From: Alloprevotella sp. OH1205_COT-284
Lineage (GTDB): Bacteria; Bacteroidota; Bacteroidia; Bacteroidales; Bacteroidaceae
NCBI RefSeq assembly: GCF_003859795.1
Contig: NZ_RQYI01000005.1
Coordinates: 26,567 to 90,566 of the forward strand
DNA: 64,000 nt
Reading direction: 5' to 3'
A model generated the notes under the pieces. That model saw only the letters and a program-made list of their open reading frames with translations. It ran no database searches and was not told the origin of the DNA. Shown in pieces: positions 55,901 through 63,800 of the stretch (position 1 is the first letter of the stretch; every line of letters starts with the position of its first letter). The translations under genes and the position numbers were made by a program.

Positions 55901-56088
55901 TCGGCAGTTTTGAAAACAACATCACCGGATTGGACGAACCTCTCTTTCAAAAACAAAAGGAAGAAGCAAAAGCCGTTTATGACCTCACGGGACGCCGCGT
56001 AAGCACAATGCGCCGCCACGGAAACGGAACTATTGACCACCTCCCGAAAGGACTCTACATCATCGGAGGCAAGAAAGTGTTCAGATAA
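52921..56088 (+). CDS. Secreted C10 (streptopain/PrtT-like) cysteine protease with T9SS sorting domain
   Basis: 1,055 residues. Signal peptide MKKLLILALLLQTFTLAAEN, then a Spi-type propeptide (AYHIFDAGNDKGFVIVSGDD). The C10 catalytic domain has Cys178 in KKTVTGCLATAVAQVMYYHQ and His320 in SGGGGHSFVCDGYDGDGFYH, with NWGWGGVADGYFQLS completing the site. Several Ig-like or CARDB-like beta modules follow (~residues 390-800). The C-terminal ~70 residues are a T9SS sorting domain (EAKAVYDLTGRRVSTM, LPKGLYIIGGKKVFR). It is expected on the cell surface or released, autoprocessed from a zymogen, and to degrade host proteins. Confidence 0.9.
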   Translation: MKKLLILALLLQTFTLAAENVSQETARKIAISFLQKKGIVTTPKHSLKAIKRSQSPSSARGSGEAYHIFDAGNDKGFVIVSGDDRTTPVLGYTRKGHYDESKVSPEFRAWLDEYARQIQALRPTTKGAIVSSGTRSTTLDEVTKYAIAPLLESRWNQRAPYNNRCPQLPNGKKTVTGCLATAVAQVMYYHQWPEKTKTEIPAYTTDTKKLNMPAIAAESVIDWGNMRPVYPENATTEGGNAVADLMYYCGSALKMDYDLSSGAYSSSAPHVLQTYFDYSNTTRIEYRKNHTSKSWENTIYQELSEGRPIVYSGQSGGGGHSFVCDGYDGDGFYHINWGWGGVADGYFQLSVMNPGNNSGAGASSTADGYAGNQDIVIGIKPRTEGEPTPQYTPTAENFAVTGTTGSYRICNYNPVRINFSWQMAYVNAEGGLTRIGSVSNGALNGMVSGRFSYFSGQIDFQGKITTPGTYRAIPVAWLQGQEPTEAIATSRSDRQYFEVVVGSDGRVTSVKAHPLTDVTITNIATTQPAVVNKKTTVRVTMRNNTADEYQSRLFFFASKTTTPGAPKENTYVQMGGNEEATIDFAFQPTETGTYNISIATDRAGNQIVGSGSINVLQTLQEVSAPRIVSWNLPVGNGGTLYRQQFKGSVSVKNEGTAPYNAPLTIHLYEPSVRPGYISVQQKVTKLPTIAPGETVDVEFEFRQTGYQELFLYAYFNEDQGAPRFRLTTQRGTTYYKGGEEESVAPGTSFNTEEDMTAVVFEGSAPQQVTPNGNPNTLYYFESGATVPGQLDNKNVVVGDRAANITIEHGRDFSPVKDFNAQNILYKRRIGNGTSGRGGWETMALPFVPTDITTEEGNALTWIKERGGAGDFYLKEFAGVSDDSRVLFKFTSELRANTPYIVAFPGARFGNRSLAGKTLVFKAQESKIKADASIIGHTSSYKFVGTTKTENVADAYVLNAEGTVFERNATAQTMPFAAYFTADSNVIGSSQRLYIGSFENNITGLDEPLFQKQKEEAKAVYDLTGRRVSTMRRHGNGTIDHLPKGLYIIGGKKVFR

Positions 56089-56122
56089 CGATTTGTTCGA
56101 TCACAAAAAACGACTATAACCC

Positions 56123-56281
56123 ATGAAATCTTATCAAACTCCGGATATTCAACTCCTGCAATACAGTTTTGAACGTATTATCGCCACTTCTCCCCTACCC
56201 GATCTGGAAGATCCCACAGTGAGAACCCCCACACAAGGCAGTTCTATGAACCAAAGTGCCGGCAGTGGCATTTGGGATTAG
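56123..56281 (+). CDS. Small conserved-type peptide after the C10 protease
   Basis: A 52-residue ORF, 34 bp after the protease stop. It starts MKSYQTPDIQLLQYSFERII and ends SMNQSAGSGIWD. The pattern MK-x-Y-x-x-P followed by ~12 residues, an Ile-x-(A/T)-x-S core and a short Gly/Asp-rich end recurs in many small Bacteroidales proteins of unknown role, often beside surface proteases or adhesins. It has no transmembrane segment. Probably translated with the protease gene; no terminator lies between. Confidence 0.6.
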   Translation: MKSYQTPDIQLLQYSFERIIATSPLPDLEDPTVRTPTQGSSMNQSAGSGIWD

Positions 56282-56451
56282 TGTTTACCGCCTCGAAAAA
56301 GAACAACAAACAGCCCTACTTCATGCGGCCGCTCCCTTTGCATACAACGGAAGCGGCCGCACCGTTTGACGAAAACAAGGTTTTCTGCGAGATTTCGGAA
56401 CAAAAAACAGGGCGGGGAAGGAATGGTCTTTAACGGACGGCGAGAAATTCG

Positions 56452-56459
56452 TATCTTTG
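56452..56459 (+). promoter_or_regulatory. Candidate -7 box for the Smr-domain gene
   Basis: TATCTTTG matches TAnnTTTG, 88 nt before the start at 56548; a weak CTTT lies 20 bp upstream. Confidence 0.5.
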
Positions 56460-56547
56460 CGATTGGAAGACGCGATTGGCTCGTAAAACCACACGACACG
56501 CAGTTCGGGCAGGCGGCTTTCGCTCACAAAAACTCAACACCGACAAC

Positions 56548-57693
56548 ATGAATATAGGAGATAAAGTCCGCTTTCTCAACACCGTGGGAGGGGGAAAAAT
56601 CACAGGATTTCAAGGCAAAGACATTGTGCTGGTTTGCGACGAAGACGGTTTTGAAATTCCCACGCTTCGGTCAGAAGTGGTGGTCATTGAAACCGACAAC
56701 TACAATTTCGTCCGCCCCGAATCGAAAGAAAAAAACATGCCGCGGAAATCTGCCGATACCCGCACCGGCATCAAAGCCGCACTTGCCGAACATCACCATT
56801 CCGACGACGAAGAGGAGGAAGAGCAAGATCCGGCCGATAGGGAAATGACGTTCCGCGCACGGCCAATCGAACGGCGAGGGGGAGATGTGTTGAACCTCCA
56901 CATCGGATTTGTGCCCGTTGATCGAAAACAAATCAGCACGACACGTTTTGAGGCTTATCTCATCAACGACTCCAACTACTATGTTCGCTGCCTTATCTTC
57001 ACCCAAGAGGGAAAACTGCATCGACTGCGGCACGACCGAGAAATCGAACCGAACCAAAAAGTGTTTCTCGAAGAATTGAGCCACGACGACCTTCCCGACA
57101 TCGAACGGCTCACGGTGCAAGTCATGGCTTACAAAACGGAAAAAGCATTTTGTGTCAAATCGCCACTCGACCTCACGATCCGCATAGACGGTACGAAGTT
57201 CTACAAACTGCATACGTTTCAAACCGGCGATTTCTTTGAAGAACCGGCCTTGGTGATCGACCTTGCCCGCAACGACCAACCGGCTCGCAACGTGACCGTA
57301 AACGCGAAAGACTTGGAAGACGCCCTCACGACACCCCGATCGGCAGAGAGAAAAGCCGCACCGGCACGTATGGAAAAAGGAAAAACGGAAACGAAAGCCG
57401 ACGACCGAAACGCGATCGTGGAAATAGACCTGCATGCCGACACCATCCTTGACTCGACAAAAGGTTTGGAGCCGAAAGACATCATGACTTGCCAACTGAA
57501 AGTGTTTCATGACACGATGAAAAAACATGCCAAAGACCGTGGTCGGCGAATTGTTTTCATCCATGGAAAAGGAGAAGGCGTGCTTCGCACCGAAATTCTC
57601 AAAGAACTCAAAAAACACTATCGCCAATGCACCCACCAAGATGCCTCTTTTCGAGAATACGGATTCGGGGCGACAATGGTGACAATCAGATAA
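56548..57693 (+). CDS. DUF2027 and Smr domain protein
   Basis: 381 residues. The N-terminus (MNIGDKVRFLNTVGGGKITG) is an SH3-like beta module. An acidic linker (DDEEEEEQDPADRE) leads to the DUF2027 beta domain (residues ~110-255). The last ~90 residues are a Smr domain, as at the C-terminus of MutS2, with IVEIDLHADTIL, a D-L-H motif, and RIVFIHGKGEGVLRTEILKE. Smr domains can act as DNA or RNA nicking endonucleases. The role is unsettled. The start at 56548 is preferred; an in-frame Met at 56476 would add an Arg-rich leader. Confidence 0.85.
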   Translation: MNIGDKVRFLNTVGGGKITGFQGKDIVLVCDEDGFEIPTLRSEVVVIETDNYNFVRPESKEKNMPRKSADTRTGIKAALAEHHHSDDEEEEEQDPADREMTFRARPIERRGGDVLNLHIGFVPVDRKQISTTRFEAYLINDSNYYVRCLIFTQEGKLHRLRHDREIEPNQKVFLEELSHDDLPDIERLTVQVMAYKTEKAFCVKSPLDLTIRIDGTKFYKLHTFQTGDFFEEPALVIDLARNDQPARNVTVNAKDLEDALTTPRSAERKAAPARMEKGKTETKADDRNAIVEIDLHADTILDSTKGLEPKDIMTCQLKVFHDTMKKHAKDRGRRIVFIHGKGEGVLRTEILKELKKHYRQCTHQDASFREYGFGATMVTIR

Positions 57694-57742
57694 TTGATAA
57701 CAATCCGATAAGCGGTAAAAATCAGAAAACTCTTCACATACA

Positions 57743-59899
57743 ATGAAAAAAATCTTTCTTTCTCTACTGGCCGTTTTCGGCCTCGCCACAGCACACGCCG
57801 ATGAGGGCATGTGGCTGTTGAAACTGATGGACGAACAGCATTTGGCCGACTCGCTCCGCAAAGCCGGTTTGCAACTCGACCCGTCCGAGCTTTACAATGA
57901 ACATGCCCCATCGATGCGCGATGTGGTCGGCATTTTCGGCAATGGTTGCACGGGAGAAATCATCAGCAAAGACGGACTTGTCCTCACCAACAACCACTGT
58001 GGTTTCAGCTATGTACACGCCATGTCGGACTTGAAACACAACTACCTGCAAGACGGCTTTTTTGCCAAAAGTCGGGCGGAAGAGTTGCGCGTTCCCGATC
58101 TGACCTTCACATTCGTGGTGCGCATCGTCGATGTGACACAGGAAGTCGAGGCAGAAGCCAAAAAGCAAAACGCCGACGACTACCGCATGCAGAGCCATTC
58201 CTTTCTGAATGATTTGGCCGAAAAGATGCGCAAGAAAAGCGATCTGGCCAAACGCAAAGGAATGACGATGCGCATCGTGCCCTACTTCGGCGGCAATCGT
58301 TTCTTCGCGTTCTATGAGCAAGAATACACCGACGTTCGTCTGGTGGTCAATCCGCCTCAACAAGTGGCACAATTCGGTTTCAACCAAGACAACTGGATGT
58401 GGCCTCGCCATAATGCCGACTTTGCCGTGTTTCGCGTGTATGCCGATCGCAACGGACAACCGGCCGATTATCATAAAAACAACATCCCTCTGCGCTGCAA
58501 GAAGTGGATGCCCATCAGCCTGAAAGGAGTGAACAAAGGCGACTACACCATGGTCATGGGATTTCCCGGCAGCACCAGCCGTTATCTCACAACCTCACAA
58601 GTGCGTTTGCGTACGGAAAGCATCAATGCCCCTATCAACCTTGCCGGAGAAGCAGAGTTGAAATTCATGAAAGCACTCATGGACAGCGACAAAGCCATGT
58701 CGCTCAAATATGCCGAAGACTACATGAGCCTCGGCAACGTGGTGAAAAACTACGGAGGCATGAACGAAAGTGTCAAAAAGACCGGACTGCTCGACATCAA
58801 AGCCGAAGAAGAACGTGCATTCAGAGCCTTTGCCGCCCAAAGCGGAAAACCGGAATATCAAAACATCATAGAGCGCATAGACTCACTCGTTGAAGCCGTA
58901 AAAGACACGCTGCACGACTACAACTTGTTGCGCTACACCTTTGGAGCACAAAAATTCAAAGCCAAAGCCGAACTGGCCGAAACTTTCGGAACGGCACTCG
59001 GAAAAAAAATACAGGGAACGGCGTCCAAAAAAGAAAAAGGTGCCGACGAACGTGCCCGCCAAAACCTCGTGAAACACTTTGAGGAAGATTTGGCAAACCT
59101 CGACATCGACTACGACCGTCGGAAAATGCACCTGCTCGCTCCCTATTGGCAACAACACCATCGCCTCGAAATGCAACCCTCGTTTGCGAAACAAGACATG
59201 ACGAGCTATTTCGACACCCTCTATACCACGTCGGCATTTCGTTCAAAAGAGGCTTTTGAACGGAAATACCTCTCTACCGACAACTGGGAGGACTTCGGAA
59301 ACGACCCTCTCTTCGATCACCGAAAAGCCCTTTTGAAGGCTATCAACAGCTACCGCCCCGCCATTGACCGCTACCAACGCCGGGCAGCGGAGTTAAACAG
59401 AATTTATGTTCGCGGTTTGTGTGAAATGTACAACTGGTCTAAAAGCCCCGATGCCAACTTCACTCTCCGCATGACCTATGGCAGCGTAAAGCCCTACTCT
59501 CCTCGCGACGCCGTGTTCTATGATTGGAAAACTTCGCTCAAAGGAATGTTTGAGAAAGAAAATCCGAACGATCCCGACTATGTCGTAGATGAAAAGCTCC
59601 GTCGCCTCTATCTCGAAAAAGCTTACGGCCGTTATGCCGACCAAAACGGAGAACTCCCCACCTGCTTCCTCTCCAACAACGACATCACGGGCGGAAACTC
59701 AGGCAGTGCCGTGCTCAATGCCAACGGCGAACTCATCGGACTGGCTTTCGACGGAAACATCGAGAGTCTTTCTTCCGACCTTCGTTTCAATCCGGCGCTC
59801 CAACGCTGCATCAACAACGATATTCGTTTCGTTCTCTTCGTCATTGACGTTTATGGCGGTTCAAAATACGTGATCGACGAACTGGAAATCCGCGAATAA
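57743..59899 (+). CDS. S46 family dipeptidyl-peptidase, DPP7-like
   Basis: A 718-residue periplasmic serine exopeptidase with signal MKKIFLSLLAVFGLATAHA. The chymotrypsin-like triad is visible: His85 in GLVLTNNHCGFSYVHAM, Asp226 in RHNADFAVFRVY and Ser653 in DITGGNSGSAVLNANGEL. The residue 18 after the Ser, which separates DPP7 (Gly) from DPP11 (Arg), is Gly here. This predicts release of dipeptides with hydrophobic P1 residues rather than Asp/Glu. The C-terminus INNDIRFVLFVIDVYGG is family-typical. It supplies dipeptides for amino-acid fermentation. Confidence 0.93.
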   Translation: MKKIFLSLLAVFGLATAHADEGMWLLKLMDEQHLADSLRKAGLQLDPSELYNEHAPSMRDVVGIFGNGCTGEIISKDGLVLTNNHCGFSYVHAMSDLKHNYLQDGFFAKSRAEELRVPDLTFTFVVRIVDVTQEVEAEAKKQNADDYRMQSHSFLNDLAEKMRKKSDLAKRKGMTMRIVPYFGGNRFFAFYEQEYTDVRLVVNPPQQVAQFGFNQDNWMWPRHNADFAVFRVYADRNGQPADYHKNNIPLRCKKWMPISLKGVNKGDYTMVMGFPGSTSRYLTTSQVRLRTESINAPINLAGEAELKFMKALMDSDKAMSLKYAEDYMSLGNVVKNYGGMNESVKKTGLLDIKAEEERAFRAFAAQSGKPEYQNIIERIDSLVEAVKDTLHDYNLLRYTFGAQKFKAKAELAETFGTALGKKIQGTASKKEKGADERARQNLVKHFEEDLANLDIDYDRRKMHLLAPYWQQHHRLEMQPSFAKQDMTSYFDTLYTTSAFRSKEAFERKYLSTDNWEDFGNDPLFDHRKALLKAINSYRPAIDRYQRRAAELNRIYVRGLCEMYNWSKSPDANFTLRMTYGSVKPYSPRDAVFYDWKTSLKGMFEKENPNDPDYVVDEKLRRLYLEKAYGRYADQNGELPTCFLSNNDITGGNSGSAVLNANGELIGLAFDGNIESLSSDLRFNPALQRCINNDIRFVLFVIDVYGGSKYVIDELEIRE

Positions 59900-59909
59900 T
59901 CTCAACGAC

Positions 59910-61277
59910 ATGCTTCCCCAAGCTTTCATACGACAAATGTGCGCCCTCCTCGGTGATGCCGAGGCGGGCGCACTTTGCAAAGCCTTGACCGACAGCCCCG
60001 CTCCCGTGAGCATCCGTCGAAATCCGATGAAACCAAACGGTGCATTGCCCGCGGACGATCCCGTGGCGTGGTGTCGTGAAGGCTATTATCTCGCCGAGCG
60101 TCCTTCTTTCACGCTCGATCCTCTTTTTCACGCCGGCACCTACTACGTTCAAGAAGCCTCTTCGATGTTCGTGGAGCAGGCTTGGCTGCGAATCGTGCGC
60201 GATTTCACGCCTCGTCGTCTTCTCGATCTCTGTGCCGCTCCCGGTGGGAAAAGCACACTTTGGCGGAGCCTGATGCCCGACAAGACTTTGCTCGTGGCCA
60301 ACGAGCCGATTCGACAACGTGCACAAATCCTTGCCGAAAACCTGACCAAATGGGGGCATCCCGATGTTCTGACAACTTCTGCCTTTCCACACGAATTTGC
60401 TCCGCTGAAAGGCTTTTTCGATGTCATCGCCGCCGATGTCCCCTGTTCGGGCGAAGGCATGTTTCGCAAAGACGAGGGTGCACGTGCCGAATGGTCGGAA
60501 GAGGCCGTAAGGGCTTGCGCCGAGCGACAGCGAAAAATCGTGTCCGACGTCTGGCCTTCGCTGCGTGAAGGGGGATATTTCGTTTACTCCACCTGCACCT
60601 TCAATCGCGAAGAAAACGAAGACAACGTCGTCTTCATTTGTCGGGAGTTAGGCGCCGAAATCGTTCCCATCGACCTATCACCGCTTTGGAACGTCGAAGG
60701 CGACACCACCGGCCGAGGCCTCCCGGTCTGCCATTTCTTCCCTCACCGCACAAAAGGCGAGGGACTGTTTTTGGCACTTCTCCGCAAAACGGGAACAACC
60801 GCTTCCTCGTCGGCCCAAAAAGAAAAAGCCGCACGCTCCACTCCCCCTTCCACCGCCGTCATCAAGACCGTCGGCGAATGGATCACCGACCACCGCGACT
60901 TCTCGTTTTTCTGCCCCGTAGAGCAACAAACGGCCGCCGTACGCTACGAACTCCTCCCCGATGTTTTGCGCCTTCGTTCCACCGTCCGAACACTCACCTC
61001 CGGCATCCTTCTGGCAGAAACAAAAGGGAAGAAGCTCATTCCCCAACACGCTTTGGCCATGAGCTGTCAACTCTCTACCGAGGCCTTTCCGAGCGTCGAT
61101 CTCGACCTCAACGCTGCCCTTGCCTATCTGCGCCGAGAGACCGTTATGCTCCCGATCTCACCACCCGTCGGACACGTCATCGTAACCTATGAAGGACACC
61201 CCCTCGGCTTTGTCAATCATCTCGGAACACGAAGCAACAATCTTTATCCGACCGAATGGCGCATACGCATGTCGTGA
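59910..61277 (+). CDS. RsmF-type rRNA (cytosine-C5) methyltransferase
   Basis: 455 residues, RsmB/NOP-family m5C methyltransferase, closest in layout to RsmF (YebU), which modifies 16S rRNA C1407 in E. coli. SAM-binding motif DLCAAPGGKSTLWR, motif IV FDVIAADVPCSGEGMFRKDE with Cys, and catalytic motif VYSTCTFNREENEDN with the second Cys are all intact. A C-terminal PUA-like/ferredoxin domain contains GILLAETKGKKLIPQHALAM. It starts 10 bp after the DPP7 stop, so the two are likely co-transcribed. Confidence 0.92.
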   Translation: MLPQAFIRQMCALLGDAEAGALCKALTDSPAPVSIRRNPMKPNGALPADDPVAWCREGYYLAERPSFTLDPLFHAGTYYVQEASSMFVEQAWLRIVRDFTPRRLLDLCAAPGGKSTLWRSLMPDKTLLVANEPIRQRAQILAENLTKWGHPDVLTTSAFPHEFAPLKGFFDVIAADVPCSGEGMFRKDEGARAEWSEEAVRACAERQRKIVSDVWPSLREGGYFVYSTCTFNREENEDNVVFICRELGAEIVPIDLSPLWNVEGDTTGRGLPVCHFFPHRTKGEGLFLALLRKTGTTASSSAQKEKAARSTPPSTAVIKTVGEWITDHRDFSFFCPVEQQTAAVRYELLPDVLRLRSTVRTLTSGILLAETKGKKLIPQHALAMSCQLSTEAFPSVDLDLNAALAYLRRETVMLPISPPVGHVIVTYEGHPLGFVNHLGTRSNNLYPTEWRIRMS

Positions 61278-61348
61278 ACTGCTCTACATCTTACCGACAA
61301 ACGTCCGGGCATTCGTCCCCCTTCTTTTCTCACCTCCCAACATGCTAT

Positions 61349-61384
61349 GAGGCCGTGTCACAAGCTTTGTTTTGTCACGGTCTC
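61349..61384 (+). terminator. Terminator hairpin (GGCCGTGTC family, third copy)
   Basis: Arms gaggccgtg (61349-61357) and cacggtctc (61376-61384) pair over 9 bp with one G-T, followed by TTTATTTTCT. The core matches hairpins at 6233 and 17064. I see no gene between 61278 and the tRNA promoter at 61608. Confidence 0.75.
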
Positions 61385-61607
61385 TTTATTTTCTATCGTT
61401 TATATTTGCTCTGCAAGCCCTCTTTCCTTTTTGTTTTTCTTAATGAAAACGTTATTCGGAAATATTGATGTCCCGAAAGTTATCCAAACGGCAAATCGTC
61501 GGTCGGATTTCAACAGATCTTTTTCTCAAACATCGTGATCCTTTCCTACATATTCTTTCTTCTTTTCTTCCTCTCAAACTCTCCAAAAACAAAAAAGCAA
61601 GGCTTTA

Positions 61608-61639
61608 TTTGGTCAATTGCTCATCAAAGCGTAACTTTG
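61608..61639 (+). promoter_or_regulatory. tRNA-Arg promoter
   Basis: TTTG at 61608-61611, a 20-bp spacer, TAACTTTG at 61632-61639, 12 bp before the tRNA 5' end. Exact consensus. Confidence 0.85.
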
Positions 61640-61650
61640 CATCCGTTATC

Positions 61651-61724
61651 GGCCTCGTAGCTTAGCTGAATAGAGCGTCAGATTCCGGTTCTGAAGGTCT
61701 TGGGTTTGAATCCCAACGAGGTCA
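61651..61724 (+). tRNA. tRNA-Arg (CCG)
   Basis: 74 nt. Acceptor GGCCTCG pairs with CGAGGTC (one G-T). Anticodon loop TTCCGGT between TCAGA and TCTGA gives anticodon CCG. T-loop TTTGAAT. CCA is not encoded. Confidence 0.93.
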
Positions 61725-61781
61725 CAAATGCGCAAAAGAGGATTTTTATAAAAAGGTTTTCATAAAAACCAACGTTGAAAT

Positions 61782-61812
61782 TTTGACAATTCAAAAAAAG
61801 TTCATACTTTTG
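61782..61812 (+). promoter_or_regulatory. tRNA-Phe promoter
   Basis: TTTG at 61782-61785, a 19-bp spacer, TACTTTTG at 61805-61812, 31 bp before the first tRNA-Phe. Confidence 0.8.
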
Positions 61813-61842
61813 CAACCGCAAATCAGCATAGTTATCTCTTTT

Positions 61843-61915
61843 GGTGCCATAGCTCAGTTGGTAGAGCAAAGGACTGAAAATCCTTGTGTCCCCGGTTCGA
61901 TTCCTGGTGGCACCA
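61843..61915 (+). tRNA. tRNA-Phe (GAA), first copy
   Basis: 73 nt; acceptor GGTGCCA/TGGCACC; D-arm GCTCAGTTGGTAGAGC; anticodon loop CTGAAAA gives GAA; T-loop TTCGATT. Identical to the copy at 61942. Confidence 0.95.
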
Positions 61916-61941
61916 CTCCCCAAAAATGCAGATTTGCACTT

Positions 61942-62014
61942 GGTGCCATAGCTCAGTTGGTAGAGCAAAGGACTGAAAATCCTTGTGTCCCCGGTTCGAT
62001 TCCTGGTGGCACCA
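61942..62014 (+). tRNA. tRNA-Phe (GAA), second copy
   Basis: Exact repeat of the 61843 tRNA, 26 bp further on. It lies directly before an integrase gene, so its 3' end is a candidate attachment site. Confidence 0.95.
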
Positions 62015-62038
62015 CTTTGAAGAAAAGCAAAACGATGT

Positions 62039-62071
62039 AAACTCCTGATTTCTAAACGAAGTCAGGAGTTT
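62039..62071 (+). terminator. tRNA-Phe terminator
   Basis: Stem aaactcctga (62039-62048) / tcaggagttt (62062-62071), a 13-nt loop, then TTATTTTTC. Confidence 0.85.
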
Positions 62072-62256
62072 TTATTTTTCCCACTTACGCAAAATATAGC
62101 AGAATATTACCGATTTTGGTGGAGCAAAAGGTGGAGCAAAAACAGCAGAATGAAATCTCCACCGAAAAAGTTTCTTTACCACTGATATGCAGTGATTTGC
62201 GTGTCGATAACTCGTGAGTGATTTCCGAATTTTGTATCAACTAAAAACGTATCGAA

Positions 62257-63496
62257 ATGAGAAGGATTTCATTCAATGTGCTCTTCTTTATCAAGAAGAC
62301 AAAACTGCTCAAAAACGGAGAAGCCTCGGTTTGCATGAGAATTACCGTTGATGGACAACGTATCGAAACTAATATCCGAAAAAGTGTCGATCCGAGTTCT
62401 TGGAACCAAGCCAAAGAGTGTGTACGTGGTAAAAGTCGTAAAGCCAACGAATTGAATAGCTACATAGAAGAAGCAAAAATCAAGTTACACTCTATCTTTA
62501 CCGAGTTAGAAGAACAAGGGAGCACAATAAGCGCTCGTATTCTTCAAGAAAAATTCTTCGGCTTAGATATTCTGAAAGAACAACCCAAAACTCTCCTTGC
62601 TACGATACAGGAACACAATGATCAATGTCGAGCTCTTATAGGTAAGGATTATACTTTGATTACTGTTCGGCGTTATGAAACGTGCAAACGTTACTTGGCG
62701 GAATTGATCCAAAGGAGATACAATAAAGATGATCTTCTATTGACTGAAATCAATGGAGAGTTTGTTCGTGCCTTTGAATTTTATCTGAAGACAGAGAAGG
62801 AATGCAAACAAAACACGGTTATCCGCTACATGAAATGTCTGAAAAAGATAACCAACCTTGCACTTGCCAACGAATGGATTACAAAAGACCCTTTTATCGG
62901 AATAAAATTCCATGAGAAAGAGGTTATCCGAGAGTTTCTTACACTGGAAGAGCTGAAAACTATTTACCAAAAAGAATTTACCGTAGAACGAATTGTACTT
63001 GTCCGTGACATCTTTATTTTCGCAGCCTTTACCGGACTTGCCTTTATTGATGTGCAACAATTATCTCCCGAACATCTTGTGCGAGATGATAACGGAAACC
63101 TTTGGATTCGTAAACCTCGACAAAAAAAACAAAAATATGTGCAATATTCCCTTGTTGGATATACCACAGGAAATATTAAAGAAGTATGAGAACCGTCCAT
63201 TCTGTCACAAGAAAGGAACACTTCTTCCTGTACCCTGTAATCAGAAAATGAACAGTTATCTGAAAGAAATAGCCGACTTATGTAACATTCAGAAGAAATT
63301 AACCACGCATACCGCAAGACATAGCTATGCTACTTCTGTTTGCTTGGCAAACGGTGTTAGCATTGAGAATGTGGCGAAAATGCTCGGTCATTCCAACATC
63401 AAAATGACGCAACATTATGCCAAAGTCCTTGATAGAAGTATAATGAAAGATATGAGAAATGTCGCCCTTGCTTTATCTAAGAAATCACTTCCTTGA
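62257..63496 (+). pseudogene. Phage-type tyrosine integrase, frameshifted
   Basis: Two frames together make one 413-residue Bacteroidetes tyrosine recombinase. The first (62257-63189) opens with the Arm-type N-terminal domain (MRRISFNVLFFIKKTKLLKN), the core-binding SAM-like domain and the start of the catalytic domain (IFAAFTGLAFIDVQQLSPEH). The second, ending at 63496, continues from IPLLDIPQEILKKYENRPF through the H-x-x-R box HTARHSYATS and LGHSNIKMTQHYAKV with the Tyr nucleophile. The switch is in the A8 run at 63122-63129; one A fewer restores the frame. It is either a real mutation or a homopolymer sequencing error. It sits next to tRNA-Phe, consistent with tRNA-targeted integration. 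Confidence 0.85.
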
Positions 63497-63640
63497 GCCA
63501 TTTGGAGAAAAAGCGAAACGCAATTTGATGTACTGGAGGAATGGCTGGTGTTGCTATATCCTATCTTTGTTGCAATTCCCGAAATAGAACACTCATAGAA
63601 AGAGGGGAGAATTAATGTCTCTACTCTGTAAATAAAAGTT

Positions 63641-63666
63641 CCTAAGCTTTCGGGCGAAAGCTTAGG
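63641..63666 (+). terminator. Hairpin after the integrase
   Basis: 12-bp perfect arms cctaagctttcg (63641-63652) and cgaaagcttagg (63655-63666). A 2-nt gap means the apical pairs must open. The T-run is weak; 145 bp after the integrase stop. Confidence 0.5.
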
Positions 63667-63708
63667 AGTAATCAAGAAAAAACTTAGGTGCTTTTACAAT
63701 GAATCAGG

Positions 63709-63716
63709 TATATTTG
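63709..63716 (+). promoter_or_regulatory. Candidate -7 box for the HU-like gene
   Basis: TATATTTG matches TAnnTTTG, 84 nt before the ATG at 63801. No clear -33. Confidence 0.4.
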
Positions 63717-63800
63717 CGTTATCAAACAAGAAGGCTTTGTCGAAAGTCAATACCTCCGACTTCGGCAGGGTAAAGTAAAAGGAGAGAATACGATTCAACT

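Noticed and set aside
54592..56040. A 482-codon open frame antisense to the C10 protease C-terminal half
   Set aside because: No signal or motif, and the sense frame carries clear Ig-like and T9SS domains.
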